Origin: Gymnogyps californianus
Lineage: Eukaryota; Chordata; Aves; Accipitriformes; Cathartidae
Assembly: GCF_018139145.2 (NCBI RefSeq)
Contig: NC_059473.1
Span: 67,810,707 to 67,874,706 of the forward strand
Direction of reading: 5' to 3'
DNA: 64,000 bases
The position numbers and the translations under genes are program-made. This document shows positions 39,499 through 51,700 of the stretch, piece after piece. The stretch's first letter is position 1. Each line of letters starts with the position of its first letter. Below the pieces are notes generated by a model. That model was not told the origin of the DNA, made no database searches, and was given only the letters and a program-made list of their open reading frames with translations.

Positions 39499-40210
39499 GT
39501 CAATTTAACAGCTTGTTTATTGATTTATAGTATTCAATTGCAAGACTAAAGGAAAATGGATGAGGAGGCAATCCACTCCTTCACGCAGCGTAGGCCTAAG
39601 GCTGTCTGGACCTGAAATGTTTCCTCTCTGTTAGCATGTCTCGTTTTGATGTGGAAGGGAAGTGGGCGGAAGGGAATGGGAGACTGGCATCCCAGTCGTA
39701 ATTTTGGGTGGTGTTGCATCCCGTCTGTTTTTGTCCGTACAGGACATGAACTTTTCAGAGATGCCCCATTCAGGTCGAAGCCTGGGAAACACAGACAAGG
39801 TAGGAGAGGTCTTGGCACTGGTGGAGAGAAGGTAGAGAGTCTGAAGTATATTAATGCTGATTTTTAAAATGCTTTTCTGATTGTTGTGAAGACTATAGAC
39901 ACATTTTGTGACATTTTTATGTTCACAGCGAGTGCCTCAGCTCTGTGTCTCTTGTTTGCAAGTAATGAAATGCAAAATGTCTTAGATTTTTGCCTTGGTG
40001 TGGGACACAAGTATCTGGAATTGCTGTATCTGTATTTGGAGTTGCTGGTGACATTGTTAGATCAAATCAAGAGCAGGAATTATTTTTTCAGCTGTGGTAG
40101 GAGAATCCAACACACGTAAGCCTTTAAGATGGAGCATTTTTGGAGTATAGGGATTAAGGGAGCCAGGTGGGGCACGGGGAGGAGGAGTGTTTAAGGAGAA
40201 AGCGAAGAGA

Positions 40211-40251
40211 CAGCATGGACTCTGCTGGACTCCAGCATGGAGTCTGCTGGA
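40211..40251 (+). repeat. Two-copy tandem duplication, 22-nt period
   Basis: CAGCATGGACTCTGCTGGA at 40211-40229 is repeated as CAGCATGGAGTCTGCTGGA at 40233-40251. The copies are 18/19 identical, with a 3-nt spacer. Each copy also contains the near-complementary pair CAGCA and TGCTGG. Confidence 0.9.
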
Positions 40252-41699
40252 GACCCTGGCGAGCTGTCGGACATGTCCAGAACAACCCTGAGCAGTTCTT
40301 GTTCTGTGATGGACAAGGACTCTGGTAAAATGGTTTTCTGAATGAAGACTTTTTTGTTTCTATCCAGGTGACATATAAATGCTTGCCTTGTTCTAATTAC
40401 TGCTTAGATTTTTCTGTAGAGCTAATTTGTGAACAAATTTGGCTGGTTCTTATGGGGTACTGGTGTTGACAAATGTGCTGTGCTTTCAGGCTCAGCCTAA
40501 GTCTGAAAAGACATGGGGTGCATTCTTATACCTAAATTCATGCCTGGACAGGAGTATCTCAGAAGGATGGTGGAAAAGCAAGCAACCAGGAGTCCTCTTT
40601 CGTATAAATCCACAGAAGTAACACTTAAATTTCTAATGCATTTTTGTCTTTTAAACACTATTGATAATGCCAGAAGATAGTTTTTTGGAAGGGAAAAAAT
40701 GTGATACAGAGTGGCAAAAGGAGATTAGCTGAACCCATCTGCTTGTATTTTAGTTGTGTTGATACGTGTTCAGATACTTGAGTTATTTGGTTTTGAAAAC
40801 ACTAAAGAAAAACAAGCAAAACTGCCAGTGCAATCCCAGCGGTGTGTTTTCCTGACCAGAAGCTGCAGGAGCATTTTAAATGGGCAAGAGGATTATGTTT
40901 CAGAGAGGTGTCTTTACGTTTGGCCTCTGACTCTAATTCAAGTTGTCCTTGGGGAAGCTTCAGTGACTTTCAGTGAGACACTAGTCTTTAAGAAAAAAAT
41001 CGTATGATTTTGCAGTCAGGCATGACTTCTTTTTTTTGTGTTGTTTATATAGGGAGACGGCATAACCTCCTTTCCCGCTGCATTGGCATTCTTTTCTGGT
41101 TTTGTTTTATTTTTCTCTGCGGTTGATAATATGACATAATTGTCATATTTTAATTCAGACAAATGTGTGTAGACATAGTCTTCATTTTGGGCGACAAGCA
41201 AAGTAAATTAGTAAAGATGTTTGTAGATAAGGTTTGCTGCCCTTCACTTTAGCCTGTTGTGTTTACCTTTAATCTTTTGCATCTTTTGATTGCAAAATCA
41301 ATCAAAATTGCATTTTGACCTGTGAAGTGAGAATCTGCAAAGGCAAGATAGCTCACTATATAAGTTTATGACGTTACACTTGTTAGAATTTTGTACTTGC
41401 TTTGAGATTTAAATTTGGGGTTTGATTTTTGCTTTTTTCCCTCCTCTGATAGTTTAAAGTAGAGATAGTATAGATAATATGGCTTACTATCTACACACAA
41501 CTGTAAATAAATGCACGTATTTGAAAGAAGTAGTACAGAAACCCAAAAAGAATTTCGGGGGATATACGTCAGCAATAAGCAATAGTTCTTTGTGTAGTGC
41601 TATGACGAGAACCAGGGTCATAGCTAGGAGGAAAGATGTGATTTTGTAGGTATGACCAGTATTGATATACTGCATGCACATCTGGTGTCTGTGCTTTCA

Positions 41700-42115
41700 A
41701 CACACTGATGAAGATTTGGAAGGAATGGAGAAACGTGCCACAAAAAGAGTCATGGTTTAAGATGTAGCCTTACAGAAGGTGACTTAAAGATCTCAATCAT
41801 TTAAGTCTATCAGAGAGAAGGGGGAGGTGAATATACGGTATGTATATAGGGGAAAAATAATACCGGGTACAAAAGGCCTCTTTTCTCTAGAGGAGGAAAA
41901 ATATAAGAACCTCAAATGGCTGCATGCTGAGGTCAGACTCATTCAAATTAGAAGTAAGGCACACTTATTTATCTTTAACAGTGAGGCTATTAATCACTGG
42001 AACAAATTACTGAGAAAAATGGTGGGAACAGACAATTGCCATAAATTATAACTCCCTGAGGAATTACCACTGGATTCAGTTATTGGTTTCACCAAAGAGG
42101 TATATTATGGAATCC
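41700..42115 (+). mobile_element. Old, diverged CR1/L3-like LINE 3' end
   Basis: The segment has the layout of an older CR1-clade 3' region: GATTTGGAAGGAATGGAGAA early, a TTTAAGTCTATCAGAGAGAA block matching the 'look for the motif, leading to fragment' zone, then GAGGTCAGACTCATTCAAAT, GTGAGGCTATTAATCACTGG and AACAAATTACTGAGAAAAAT. The last two correspond to the usual 'aagcactggaacaaattgcc' block of CR1. The terminal target-like tail is not clear. Both boundaries are approximate, and the subfamily cannot be named without a search. Confidence 0.6.
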
Positions 42116-44289
42116 AAATACATTATCTGAAGGAAATTGAACTCAAACAGTAGCACAAGCCACATAATGCTAGGATATTATCAGCTGTGCGGTACCAAAG
42201 CATAGTCATAATTATAATCGTAGCTACAGCTCCGTCATTTGTTTTTACTTCATAACAGTATCACTAAAATGATTTCTCATCCTCTTGTCTTTTTTCAAGG
42301 AATGTTAAGGAAATGAAAGTTGTTGGATTTTCGTACTCAAATGGAGATGAGGGTAACACAAATTTTACAACTTCACTTACCTTTGCAAGGAGTCAGTATC
42401 ATCTGGTATCTTTTGGCTTTATTACATGTTCTTCTCAAATGCCAAATGCTGATTATTATAATTGGGCTTTTAAACCACTGTGTAAACAGCAGGCTGCGTA
42501 AAACTCTGTTTCCAACCAGTTCTGTTAAAGACAAAGCTGTTTCATTTTTGGGCTATTTAAATTAATTTCTTAGGAGTCTGTGGATAACTTCCTTTTCTGA
42601 TGTTTTGTATTTAGGTAAATTTGAATTGATGTAGGATCTATTAATCATGATAAAAATAATTAAAACCAACTCAGAGTATTTTGGATCCTTTCTAAGATCG
42701 ATAGCCGTTTTCCTAGCACGCTACTCAGTCATGGCCTGACCAAGATAGCTAGGCAAGAATGAGAGTTCAGAGCCAGCAACAACAAAGAAACCGACTAGAC
42801 ATTTCATATAAATTTCCTTGAGGATTTTTGTGTCTAGAAAAAAATATCTGAATTTAAATGGAGTGTAGCTTAAAAAAAAACCACCAAGCTCTTCAGCAAA
42901 TGAAGGAAACTTCATTTTGTACGCCTTGCTTTAATTAGGCAGTAGCATTTGTGTCCAAAAGAAGACAAGCAGTCTGTTGTCCCTTTGGGATGAATGCCTA
43001 TTGGATGTGTTTCTTGAAGGACACATTTCTTGGGAGCCAAACTACAAGTAGAGCATGGATTACATTCTTTGCTTAGAAATTTCTATAGCTGTGGTGACTT
43101 TTTCTCTGAAACCATTCAGGAGTTGTGCACAGGTTGTATTTCAAGCACTCTCTTTTCAGAGTATATGCCCCCTTTACTGCAGACTATGTGTCACTTAGAT
43201 AAGCCAGTCCTGCAGCCCTGGCAGAAATATCTGATGATAGACCTCATTATTAAATAAACTATTTCACCCTCTCAGTAACTGGCTTGATTTAAATGCTTAG
43301 CTGTGAAAATCATATATTCTATCAACCTCTTCAATCGCTGTATAAAGCCTTTGCTCAAAACCAGTTAATACAGATTACTCATTTTGTTGTAGTGCTGAAA
43401 AGAGCACTGCACTGCCATGGTACTATAGCAGTTAGAACAGAGACTGAAAGCATAAATTTCATTAATCATACTGGTGTTTATAATGACAGTACAGATCAGA
43501 AAAGTGTAAGGATATTAGCCAGTTTCTTACAAGACTCCAATATGCATGATTTTGTCTAGATGTCAAAACATTGGCTTCCGTGCCCAGTACGTTCAGATTT
43601 AAACTGCTGGCCTTTCCCATCTTCCTTTTGATTTTATTAAGAAGCAAAGGCAATGTACTTACATGCATCACTGCACACTTGTGATGATTGAGTTCTGTTC
43701 TTGAGTTCTATTATAATGTCCAGTAGAAGTAAAATCCAACCCAATCCCTCTAAACAAAACGCCCAGCAACAAATTTATATTAGATATGTGTGGTAACCTA
43801 AGGGTTATTAAACAGGACAACCCCAACCCATTTTGTTTAGACAGCTGCCCCTTGCCAAACTTCTGTAAATAATGGTGGAAAACATGCAGAGTAGAGTACA
43901 GTAGATTGATCAGTTTGTTCTCTAGCATTAAGTGGTTTGCAAAGAGGAGAGCTGAATTCTTCTGTTCAACTTTTTTTTGCACATTTAACTTAAATATTGC
44001 AGTTAAAAATATTTTTTTATAGGAAGCAGTGCTTCTGATGTTCTGCAAACTGCAGAGTTGTATGTCATACAAGGTGAAGCAAAGTGAAACTTAAGTGCTT
44101 GCAGTCTTGCCATCTAACGGAGGTCAGTGCCAGATGCTGCGAATCAAGATTCAAAAAATTCTGAGGTTTTTAAGAGAATTGTGGAATTCTCTGCTCTTCT
44201 GTCTTGTTCCAAACACCAGATAGTTAGAAATAAGCTCAAGCCTTGAAGTTGCATTTATATCTCTTATATATCTTCCATGCCTGCTGTCC

Positions 44290-44442
44290 TGAGAGGATGT
44301 AGAATCTCCCTCCTTGGAGGTATTCAGAAATAGCCTGGACAGGTTCCTAAGCAACCTGATATAATTGCTTTGAGCAGGAGGTTGGGTTATATGACCTCCA
44401 GAGGTACCTTCCAAGCTGGATTGTTCTATGATGCCGTGATTC
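44290..44442 (+). mobile_element. CR1 LINE 3' tail fragment, sense to PTPRM
   Basis: The segment begins near GTAGAATCTCCCTCCTTGGA, continues with TATTCAGAAATAGCCTGGAC and AGGTTCCTAAGCAACCTGAT, and ends with GACCTCCAGAGGTACCTTCC and TTGTTCTATGATGCCGTGAT. These are the usual last 150 nt or so of a CR1 copy. Divergence is moderate. The 5' boundary is approximate. Confidence 0.9.
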
Positions 44443-45035
44443 AATCTGTCTTCCAGATATCAAAGTCAAAAGCAACAAGTGAAGGGCTGCTGAGAAAGGC
44501 AAACATGTGCTTGGTTTTTTTGGTTGTTGTTTTTTTTCCTGTTAGCACGTGTCCTTGTTACAGCTTAAATTAATAATGATATTATAATTTTGCCTAAATA
44601 TTAAAGTAGCAGGTGAACTTGGGAAGGCAAAAGCTGCCGTAACTTTAAGGTTCAAATCAAGGAGGAAGGGAGAAGATGGTTATGGAGAACATGGCCAGTG
44701 GGAGATTAAGGCTGGCATCACTAGCTGGTATAAATGGGTATGAATATGAACAGAATGACCACAAAAGGGAATGCAAAAGCTGTCAAGAATCAGGTATATT
44801 TGGAATGTAAGTAAAAAAATAATTTCATTACCAGTCATAACAGTCTTCAAACCAACTCTGAGGAATTTTATATTTCTAGACATTCTACAGCAGATTCTTA
44901 TTCCTTCAAATTATCATGGTTGTCGATAAAGGTTATGAGCTAGTGGGTTGATTGTGGTGACAAGAGGGGATGGTAGTAGATTGCATGTGTGCTTATTATG
45001 CCAGTCTCCAAAAGGTTAACAGTTAGATGAAGTGT

Positions 45036-45057
45036 AAAAAAAAAAAAAAAAAAAAAA
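45036..45057. repeat. A22 homopolymer
   Basis: Twenty-two consecutive A residues after ATGAAGTGT, followed by TTATAGAAGAG. No recognisable processed gene or SINE precedes it. Confidence 0.95.
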
Positions 45058-46500
45058 TTATAGAAGAGAGAAGCTAGCTCTAAAATTGCCTAACAGACAG
45101 TCAAGAGAATTTTAAAGCCTTTCAGTAATAAGTTGGGAGGAAGAGATTGTTGTTCTTTTTATTCTTAAGCATTTATTACACTCAGCAATAAATCTGGTTT
45201 AAGTGACATAATGCTGGTGTCCAGCAATTAGCCTGCACTTCCAAATTAATACTGCTTTCGCCTGTGTGGCCTTGACTTGACTAATTGGCTGCCTTTCCTT
45301 TGTATTCTTTTGTGATTGTATGATGACAGTGATTCAGCATGTACAACATAGGCATAAAAAAATAATTTAATGCTCCACTTACTCAGCAGGCGTGATTGAC
45401 GCTCTCTTGGGTGACTGGTACAGTAGTGCTGGTCGGAGTAGCACATCGGCAGTTGCTTTGCTGTAACAGCGAAGCCAAGACAACTGTGCTAGTACAATAT
45501 CTTTTTCAAAGTCAAAACGTGGCAAAATTATTGAATATGATTGACAGCTTGAACTAGATAGATCTCTAGATGGGTATCTAGAATAAGAAAACACAACGTA
45601 AAGAGTGGTGACGACTCCTGTAAATGAAGAACTAATCCTTTACATTTGCATGTGAATGAAAACTAGGTTTGTTGGTTTTGCACCATCTGTTCTGTATAAA
45701 GCAAGATCAGTTGCTCATTAATTAATCACATTTTAGAAAAAACACCTCATTTTAAAAGGAGAATAAGTTACTATCAACAACATCTAAAATTATTTTTCTT
45801 TTGTTGCTTCCAGTAAGCTGCTGGGTTTGCCACCCTTTTCTGTTATCACTCATCCAGCTTTACTGTCGACTGAAAATACTCTGTGATCATTTTTCAGGAG
45901 CATTCCATGTCTTGGGATCATGGAATAAACCAGAAGTGTCCAGAGGAAGTTTGCAAAGAGAAAATTGTTTCTAAAATAAATTACCTTGTTTTACTGTAGG
46001 GTGAGTTATTTTATGTTTTCCAAGTTTCTGCTTAGACAGGAAACAATAGCTTTGCGAAACACTAGCTGGCTAAAAGTAAAGCAGCGGGGCAATTTCTTTA
46101 GGGTATTTTATGCAGCTAAATGTTAAATAGAAATATATTATTTAGATTTCATGGCCTGTTTTAGAAAGCACTTCCCCAGCTTGCTAGTGCCTCCATTTGC
46201 AAGCAAGGCATTTTTGCATTTGCATTCTTTGTCACAAGGACCCTATTTCACGGTAGAGAAGAGGTGCTCCTGAGCTCACTTCTACTCCTTTGAGCAAAGG
46301 CAGCTCCAGGAACAAAAGGTTTGCAGGATTAGGTTCCAGTTCCCAAAATGGCCTTGCAAACCTTCGTAGCCAGATGGTGGTAGGAAAGAGATCTGATACC
46401 ATATGAATTCTGCCCAGACAGCACAAGTCAACATAAAAAGCAAATATTCCTAGTCATCATTTTCCTTTCTGAAAACAAACATTTTAAAGAACTTTTCAGG

Positions 46501-46530
46501 AAAAAAAGAAAAAAAAAAAAAAAGAAAAAA
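46501..46530. repeat. A-rich tract
   Basis: Thirty bases of A interrupted only by two G residues. It is low-complexity sequence with no associated element recognised. Confidence 0.9.
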
Positions 46531-47378
46531 CCCAACTCCTCTGAAGATTAACAACTTTGGACTGTATTTTCTAATGAATATTTCATGACTTTTCCATTAG
46601 AAAATTATAAACAGTACTTTGCCCATTTACTCAAAAATACGTTTTTTTTCTCATAGTTACATCAAGGGACAGTTCAATAGAAATCGGGTTGCTTAAAATG
46701 CACAAAAGTTTTTTGTTGTATGAAATATTTGTAAAGAAATAGCAGCTTAAGGTGTGCTGGAGGCATAAGGAAAAAGGATTCCTTACACAGGGACAGATAT
46801 TACATTTTGATAGTTACTTGGCATTGGTCATTGAAAAATAGACTGAGAAATTTTGTAGCTGTATTTAGTCAGGTTTTCGCAGGTGGCTGAGTGACTTAAG
46901 TAACAAAGTTTCATCAAAATTCAAAGGTGGTAAAAATTCATGGTAGTCAGGTATCTAACTTAAAAAAGAATTTGCCTGTTTGCCACTGTACAGCATTTTT
47001 AGAGTTCAAAGTACCTTTGAAAATGGTTTCTGGTTTTCTGTAAGATTTTAATGTCAGATGAATTCTTTTTTGCCCACTTCTGTTATTTTTGACTGCACTT
47101 ACAAAGAAAACAAGCTTTCCTATATTTTCAACTTGTGTTCTTAACTTTATATGAACCAATGAAGAAAATTAAGCCAATTTACTAAATACATTTCTAAGTG
47201 GTTAAGGAAAACTTTTCTGTACAATTGAATCCCCAAGTTTGGATATTTGGAGTGAAAAAAAAATAAATACCAGAATTGTTTCATTGGCAGGACAAGAGAC
47301 AGACAACTGATGCATTATATGATACAGTGTCATTTCTGGGTTTAAGCCACTTCATGAATTTTTGTTTCAGCCAAGGTT

Positions 47379-47455
47379 TATCGTATACATTATATGACAG
47401 ATATATATCACTATACGATACATATGTAGTATGATATATATATTGGTATATATTG
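47379..47455. repeat. TA-rich tract with 9-bp inverted repeat
   Basis: TATCGTATA at 47379-47387 and TATACGATA at 47412-47420 are exact reverse complements with a 24-nt TA-rich spacer. TA-rich sequence continues to about 47455. Such tracts can extrude cruciforms and expand or contract. Confidence 0.7.
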
Positions 47456-47778
47456 GTTTTGTGAAAGGGGCAGAGCCAGAGCGAAGTGCAACATATAGTT
47501 ATTACTTGGTTGTACCATATAAACACAGCATTGGAAGGGCAAGTTCATGGGCTGTGACCTGGATTGAAATTCCAGGCTTTGCTGGTTGCAGGGAGCGGGC
47601 TGGAGGGTAGGTGGTTTCAGTCAGGGCCCCAGGGGCTACGGGAACCAGGTGGGGTGAAATGGGAACGGGGGCAAATCGGATTGAGAACATTTCAGTAGGT
47701 GTGCAGAGAGAGAGGATGCGTTTTGATGGGTGTTTTATCTGCATGGGGGGAAATGCACGTATGTGCACAAGTATCTGT

Positions 47779-47794
47779 GTGTGTATATACACAC
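47779..47794. repeat. 16-nt perfect palindrome in a TG/TA tract
   Basis: GTGTGTATATACACAC is self-complementary and lies in a short alternating purine-pyrimidine stretch (about 47776-47816). Such alternation favours Z-DNA or cruciform structures. No gene is associated. Confidence 0.75.
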
Positions 47795-48701
47795 GCACGT
47801 ATATATGTGAAAGTTTTAAGTGGGTATCGTGATTGCTGCTTGCAGTTTTCAGTTCTTATTCATCAGAGGTGAATGTGGCCCTAACTTTTTTCACAGTCTT
47901 GAGTCTCTCTTCTGTGCTTGCTATTTATTTATTAGAGACTGTGTTCCACATTTGGTCACTTTATTTCATATGGTGATATTTATGCTTCCTAGCTTGGAGG
48001 ACTGAAATTTTTTTATACAAGAGAAAGGAACTGAAGCTTTAATGATATCCATAGAAAACTCTTGTTTTGCTTATTCACACTACTCCAACTTAGGCATTTT
48101 GCATAATACTCATAACATCCTAAGCTCCTAAATACATTGTTTGTAAACAAAACCGCAAAAAAGGTGTTTATGAATGTGCATTGGAGAGAAACGAAAAATG
48201 TGTCATCTAAGCAAACTGGTGATCTATATTCAAATAAATGTTTGTAAATGCTTTCTTCATAGTGTTGAATGGTTAGATTCACTGTTAGGGTGGGTAAAAA
48301 GTGTATTCATGTGTGTAAATTCGTATTATACATTCTTTTTTAATATATTCTTTATAATGTAATTGTTATTGTTTTAGATGATGAGTCTTCCATTCTGATT
48401 TAATATATCCATGCCACTAATATTTAAGTCAAAGGTTCATTTTTTTCCCCATCACTATTAATTTTGTAATTGACTTTACACAATTAAACTTCACCATTTC
48501 AGTCCTGGACAGGTTTCCTAGGAATTTTGTAATGTCAGGCTTTCCTTGTGTTTACTCTTGCAGTCTGATGCTTGTTGACATGTTGATTCATGTTTTACAC
48601 CACCAGATAGGTTTTGTTCATCTGGAGGAATGAGCTTAAAGAGGTCATGCCAGCTTTTCCTCTCTACTCCTAGACTGTATATCTCCCTTTAATTTAAACT
48701 C

Positions 48702-48726
48702 GGGGGGGAGGGGGGAAGGGGGGGGG
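48702..48726 (+). other. G-rich block with quadruplex potential, + strand
   Basis: G7, A, G6, AA and G9 in 25 nt. Splitting one of the long runs gives four or more G3 tracts with 1-2 nt loops, which is a favourable quadruplex arrangement. The surrounding sequence is ordinary AT-rich intron. Confidence 0.8.
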
Positions 48727-51700
48727 AGTGAATTTCTGCAGCTAAGCTAAACTGGAGAAATCAATGGAATTTATTATCAAGGGATGTCTAATCTCTAAAG
48801 CTAATACAAGACTTCACAGCTATTGATTACATGCTAAGCATGCACAAACTGTTAATCATGCATGGAGGCAATAGAATAAACATACTATCAAGAGGGAACG
48901 GGCAAATAATTGTCAGTAGTGCAGTTATATTCATCTCTTTACTATATCTCTGAAGCAGGGACAGCTATATTTTGCATCCAAAAAGATACGTCCTAAAATA
49001 TATTGAATATCCCCTCATTGCTACTGAAACTAGTGTAGTACAGCTGATTATCTATGTAATAATTCAGACGTTTTCTTCAGCTCCCTGAGGTATGTGGTCA
49101 ATAAGAAATTTGTAAGCTGGCTTAATAAGTCAGTCACTAGATGAAGTGAAAAGAGAAAAAGCTCATAGATTTTCATGCAATTGCATTATAACCTTTGTTT
49201 GCAACAAAATAAATCTGTAGTGCTAGTACAGTATAAATGCCATTGTTTCATTTATTCTGGGTTCATATTTCACATGACTAATAGATGGACATACTAATGT
49301 ACACAAAGTGGATTCTTTTTATGTTTGCATCCATGTTTGTTTTGTATTCTGTATGTGTTACACATCTGAGAAAGGAGATGCCCAGTAGTCCCGTCGATTT
49401 TTATTGTGGGAATATGTACCTGTTAATTTTTCATTTTCTGTCAGACTGCTGAAATGACTTCAAATTGTACGACTTCTGTCAACTTCATTTGATTTCTTTT
49501 TCTTTGACATTCACTATTTCATAATGCTTCTAAGTTTAAAAAGGTTCAAAGCGTGAGTTTTCAAATTTGGTGGCCTGAAGTCAGGCCTCTAAACTGCTGA
49601 CATGGAACAACATTTGGGGGGAAAAAAAAACAAAACTGAGTTAGACTTTCCAACCTGTATTTACGTACATGACGGGTGTCCTGATTTTTGTGTGTTCTGA
49701 GTATGAGGGAATGCAGATACTCCAGCACTGGAATATCTGGAATAATAATTTATTCCAATAACATATGAAAAGTCTATATTGATCCAGTTGGTAATATGAT
49801 GTTGTGTGGGTTTGGCTTGGAATACACATAAGTAGGTAGGAAAGAGTGCCTGACTGAAGCTAAGTAGTTCATGAACTATCATTAAGTAGTTGTTAAAGGA
49901 TTGAGGCCAGTGCTGTTAATTGATTTTTGCCTTTAACTCTAAGCTGGCCTTTAACTCTACTTACAAATGGTCAAAAATCTGTCAGAGTTACAGACAAGAA
50001 ACTTGAATGGAATTTACAAGGATTATTCTGTCATAAAGACAGACTGGTTCAAGGAAATCAGACTGAAATGCATGGCATTCTTGGGATGTCTGAATAAATT
50101 GGGTCTTCCTGTATTGTCATCATATTGTTAAATAATGGAGTTACTGGGAGTTAGTCTGAACTAAATTCTCTTGGATTTGTAGATTAATAATCCTTGAAAC
50201 ACAAGGGTTTCGTCATGGATATTCTAGGACAGCTCGCCTTACCTAGGGATTTTTGTTAGCTTTGTTCATAACATAACTTAATTACAGGATGCTTCTTTGA
50301 CAGGGAGCAGATCACCCACAGAAGTGCAGAAGTGATCATAGGTGATGCGCATAGTTCTTGCTCAGACTTTGGTTGTCCGTTGAAATGTGTAACTCTAGTC
50401 CAGTCCTTCTCGATAAGTGATACACTTTTATATACAGTAATCTTAACCAAGCTTGTGATGTGAGGGAACTTAGTTTCTATATAAAACCTTTCTACGTGAT
50501 GCATCAAGTAATAATTGAGAATAATGCAACTGAAATGAGCAAGTGAGGAACCTTTGTTTATTGTTTTCTTACTGCACATTTGACAGCTATTCTGGTTTGG
50601 GTTGTACTTCCTCCAGTGTTTTTCACTCATACCATTCTTCTATGCTCTTATCGGGGGTCTTTTTAGAAGAATTATTTACACCAGCAGGACTGTAACTTTT
50701 TTTTTTTTTTTTGGAGTTTTGGGAACATTTTGTTTTTGTAGGACCTTGCATGAACCGAGGAAGCAGCAGGAGCCACAGTGACATCTTAGAATAATCCTCT
50801 TTTATTTCCCACATGCCAAGGAGAGACCTATCCTGGAAAGGTCAGGAGAAGCCACAGGACAGCGAGGCTCATGTTCTCATAGAAGAAAAGTTTGGGGAAT
50901 TCCAGTGGCTGTTCAGCCTGAGAATATTAGCAGAAAAATGAGGACTTTTTTTTCTATGTCATTTTTGTTTTAAAAAGTAAGGGCAAGGTAATTAAAGGAG
51001 CCTCCATGAGGAACACTGGGGTTTAAATTACAGGGTTACTATCTTAAACCAAATTTACTCTACTTCTTTAATAATGGTCATACATTTGCTTTTGTATGTC
51101 AGAGTTTTTATTTAATATAAGCCCCACATCTCTCTGCATTTCCCTCAAACCTTATGCAAATTTTTGCGTTATCTCACCCTCCAAGTCCAGTTAGTTTTAG
51201 CCTTCTGTGTCACCAATGAAGGCAACCTGGGTCTCTCTTAAACTTGATATGAATTTCACTCAGTGTGATTAAAGCAGAAATTTGAAGTCGGCTCCTCAGT
51301 GTAATGCCGTACCAGAAGGAGTTCAAGGGGGAGGGAAGGATCCGAAAGCCAACCCCAATTAAAGAATTGTATACACAGACAGTATATAGGCAGTATATGG
51401 TGGTGTTCAAGAAGCACCGTCTCTATCTGAAATATTTGTGCTTCAAAATTTTTCTGATTGTTTTCCGTTTCATGTGAACAAATGTGTGTTCTGTCTGCTC
51501 GTCAGAAGATCTCACTCCCCCTCCCCTGCCAGGTAAATGGAAATGAAACTGTGTCTTGCAATCAACATTTAGGATTTCTGAGGAAAGGCAGCAAAAGCAA
51601 AGGACTTGTCATGCTTTACTAGCCTCATTTTATGGGATTTTTGTCACAACTTCGGGACATCTGTTTGTCTCTGACAGCAGGGGTAATACATATTATCATT

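Larger units (their letters stand above)
38474..41699. other. Intron segment with small repeats
   Basis: Besides the A17 run and the 22-nt tandem duplication, no element or gene was recognised. Confidence 0.6.
42116..48701. other. Intron segment between CR1 copies and G-rich block
   Basis: It contains the CR1 tail at 44290-44442, A-rich runs and the TA-rich palindromic tracts near 47.4 and 47.8 kb. The rest is AT-rich with no recognised gene. Confidence 0.6.
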
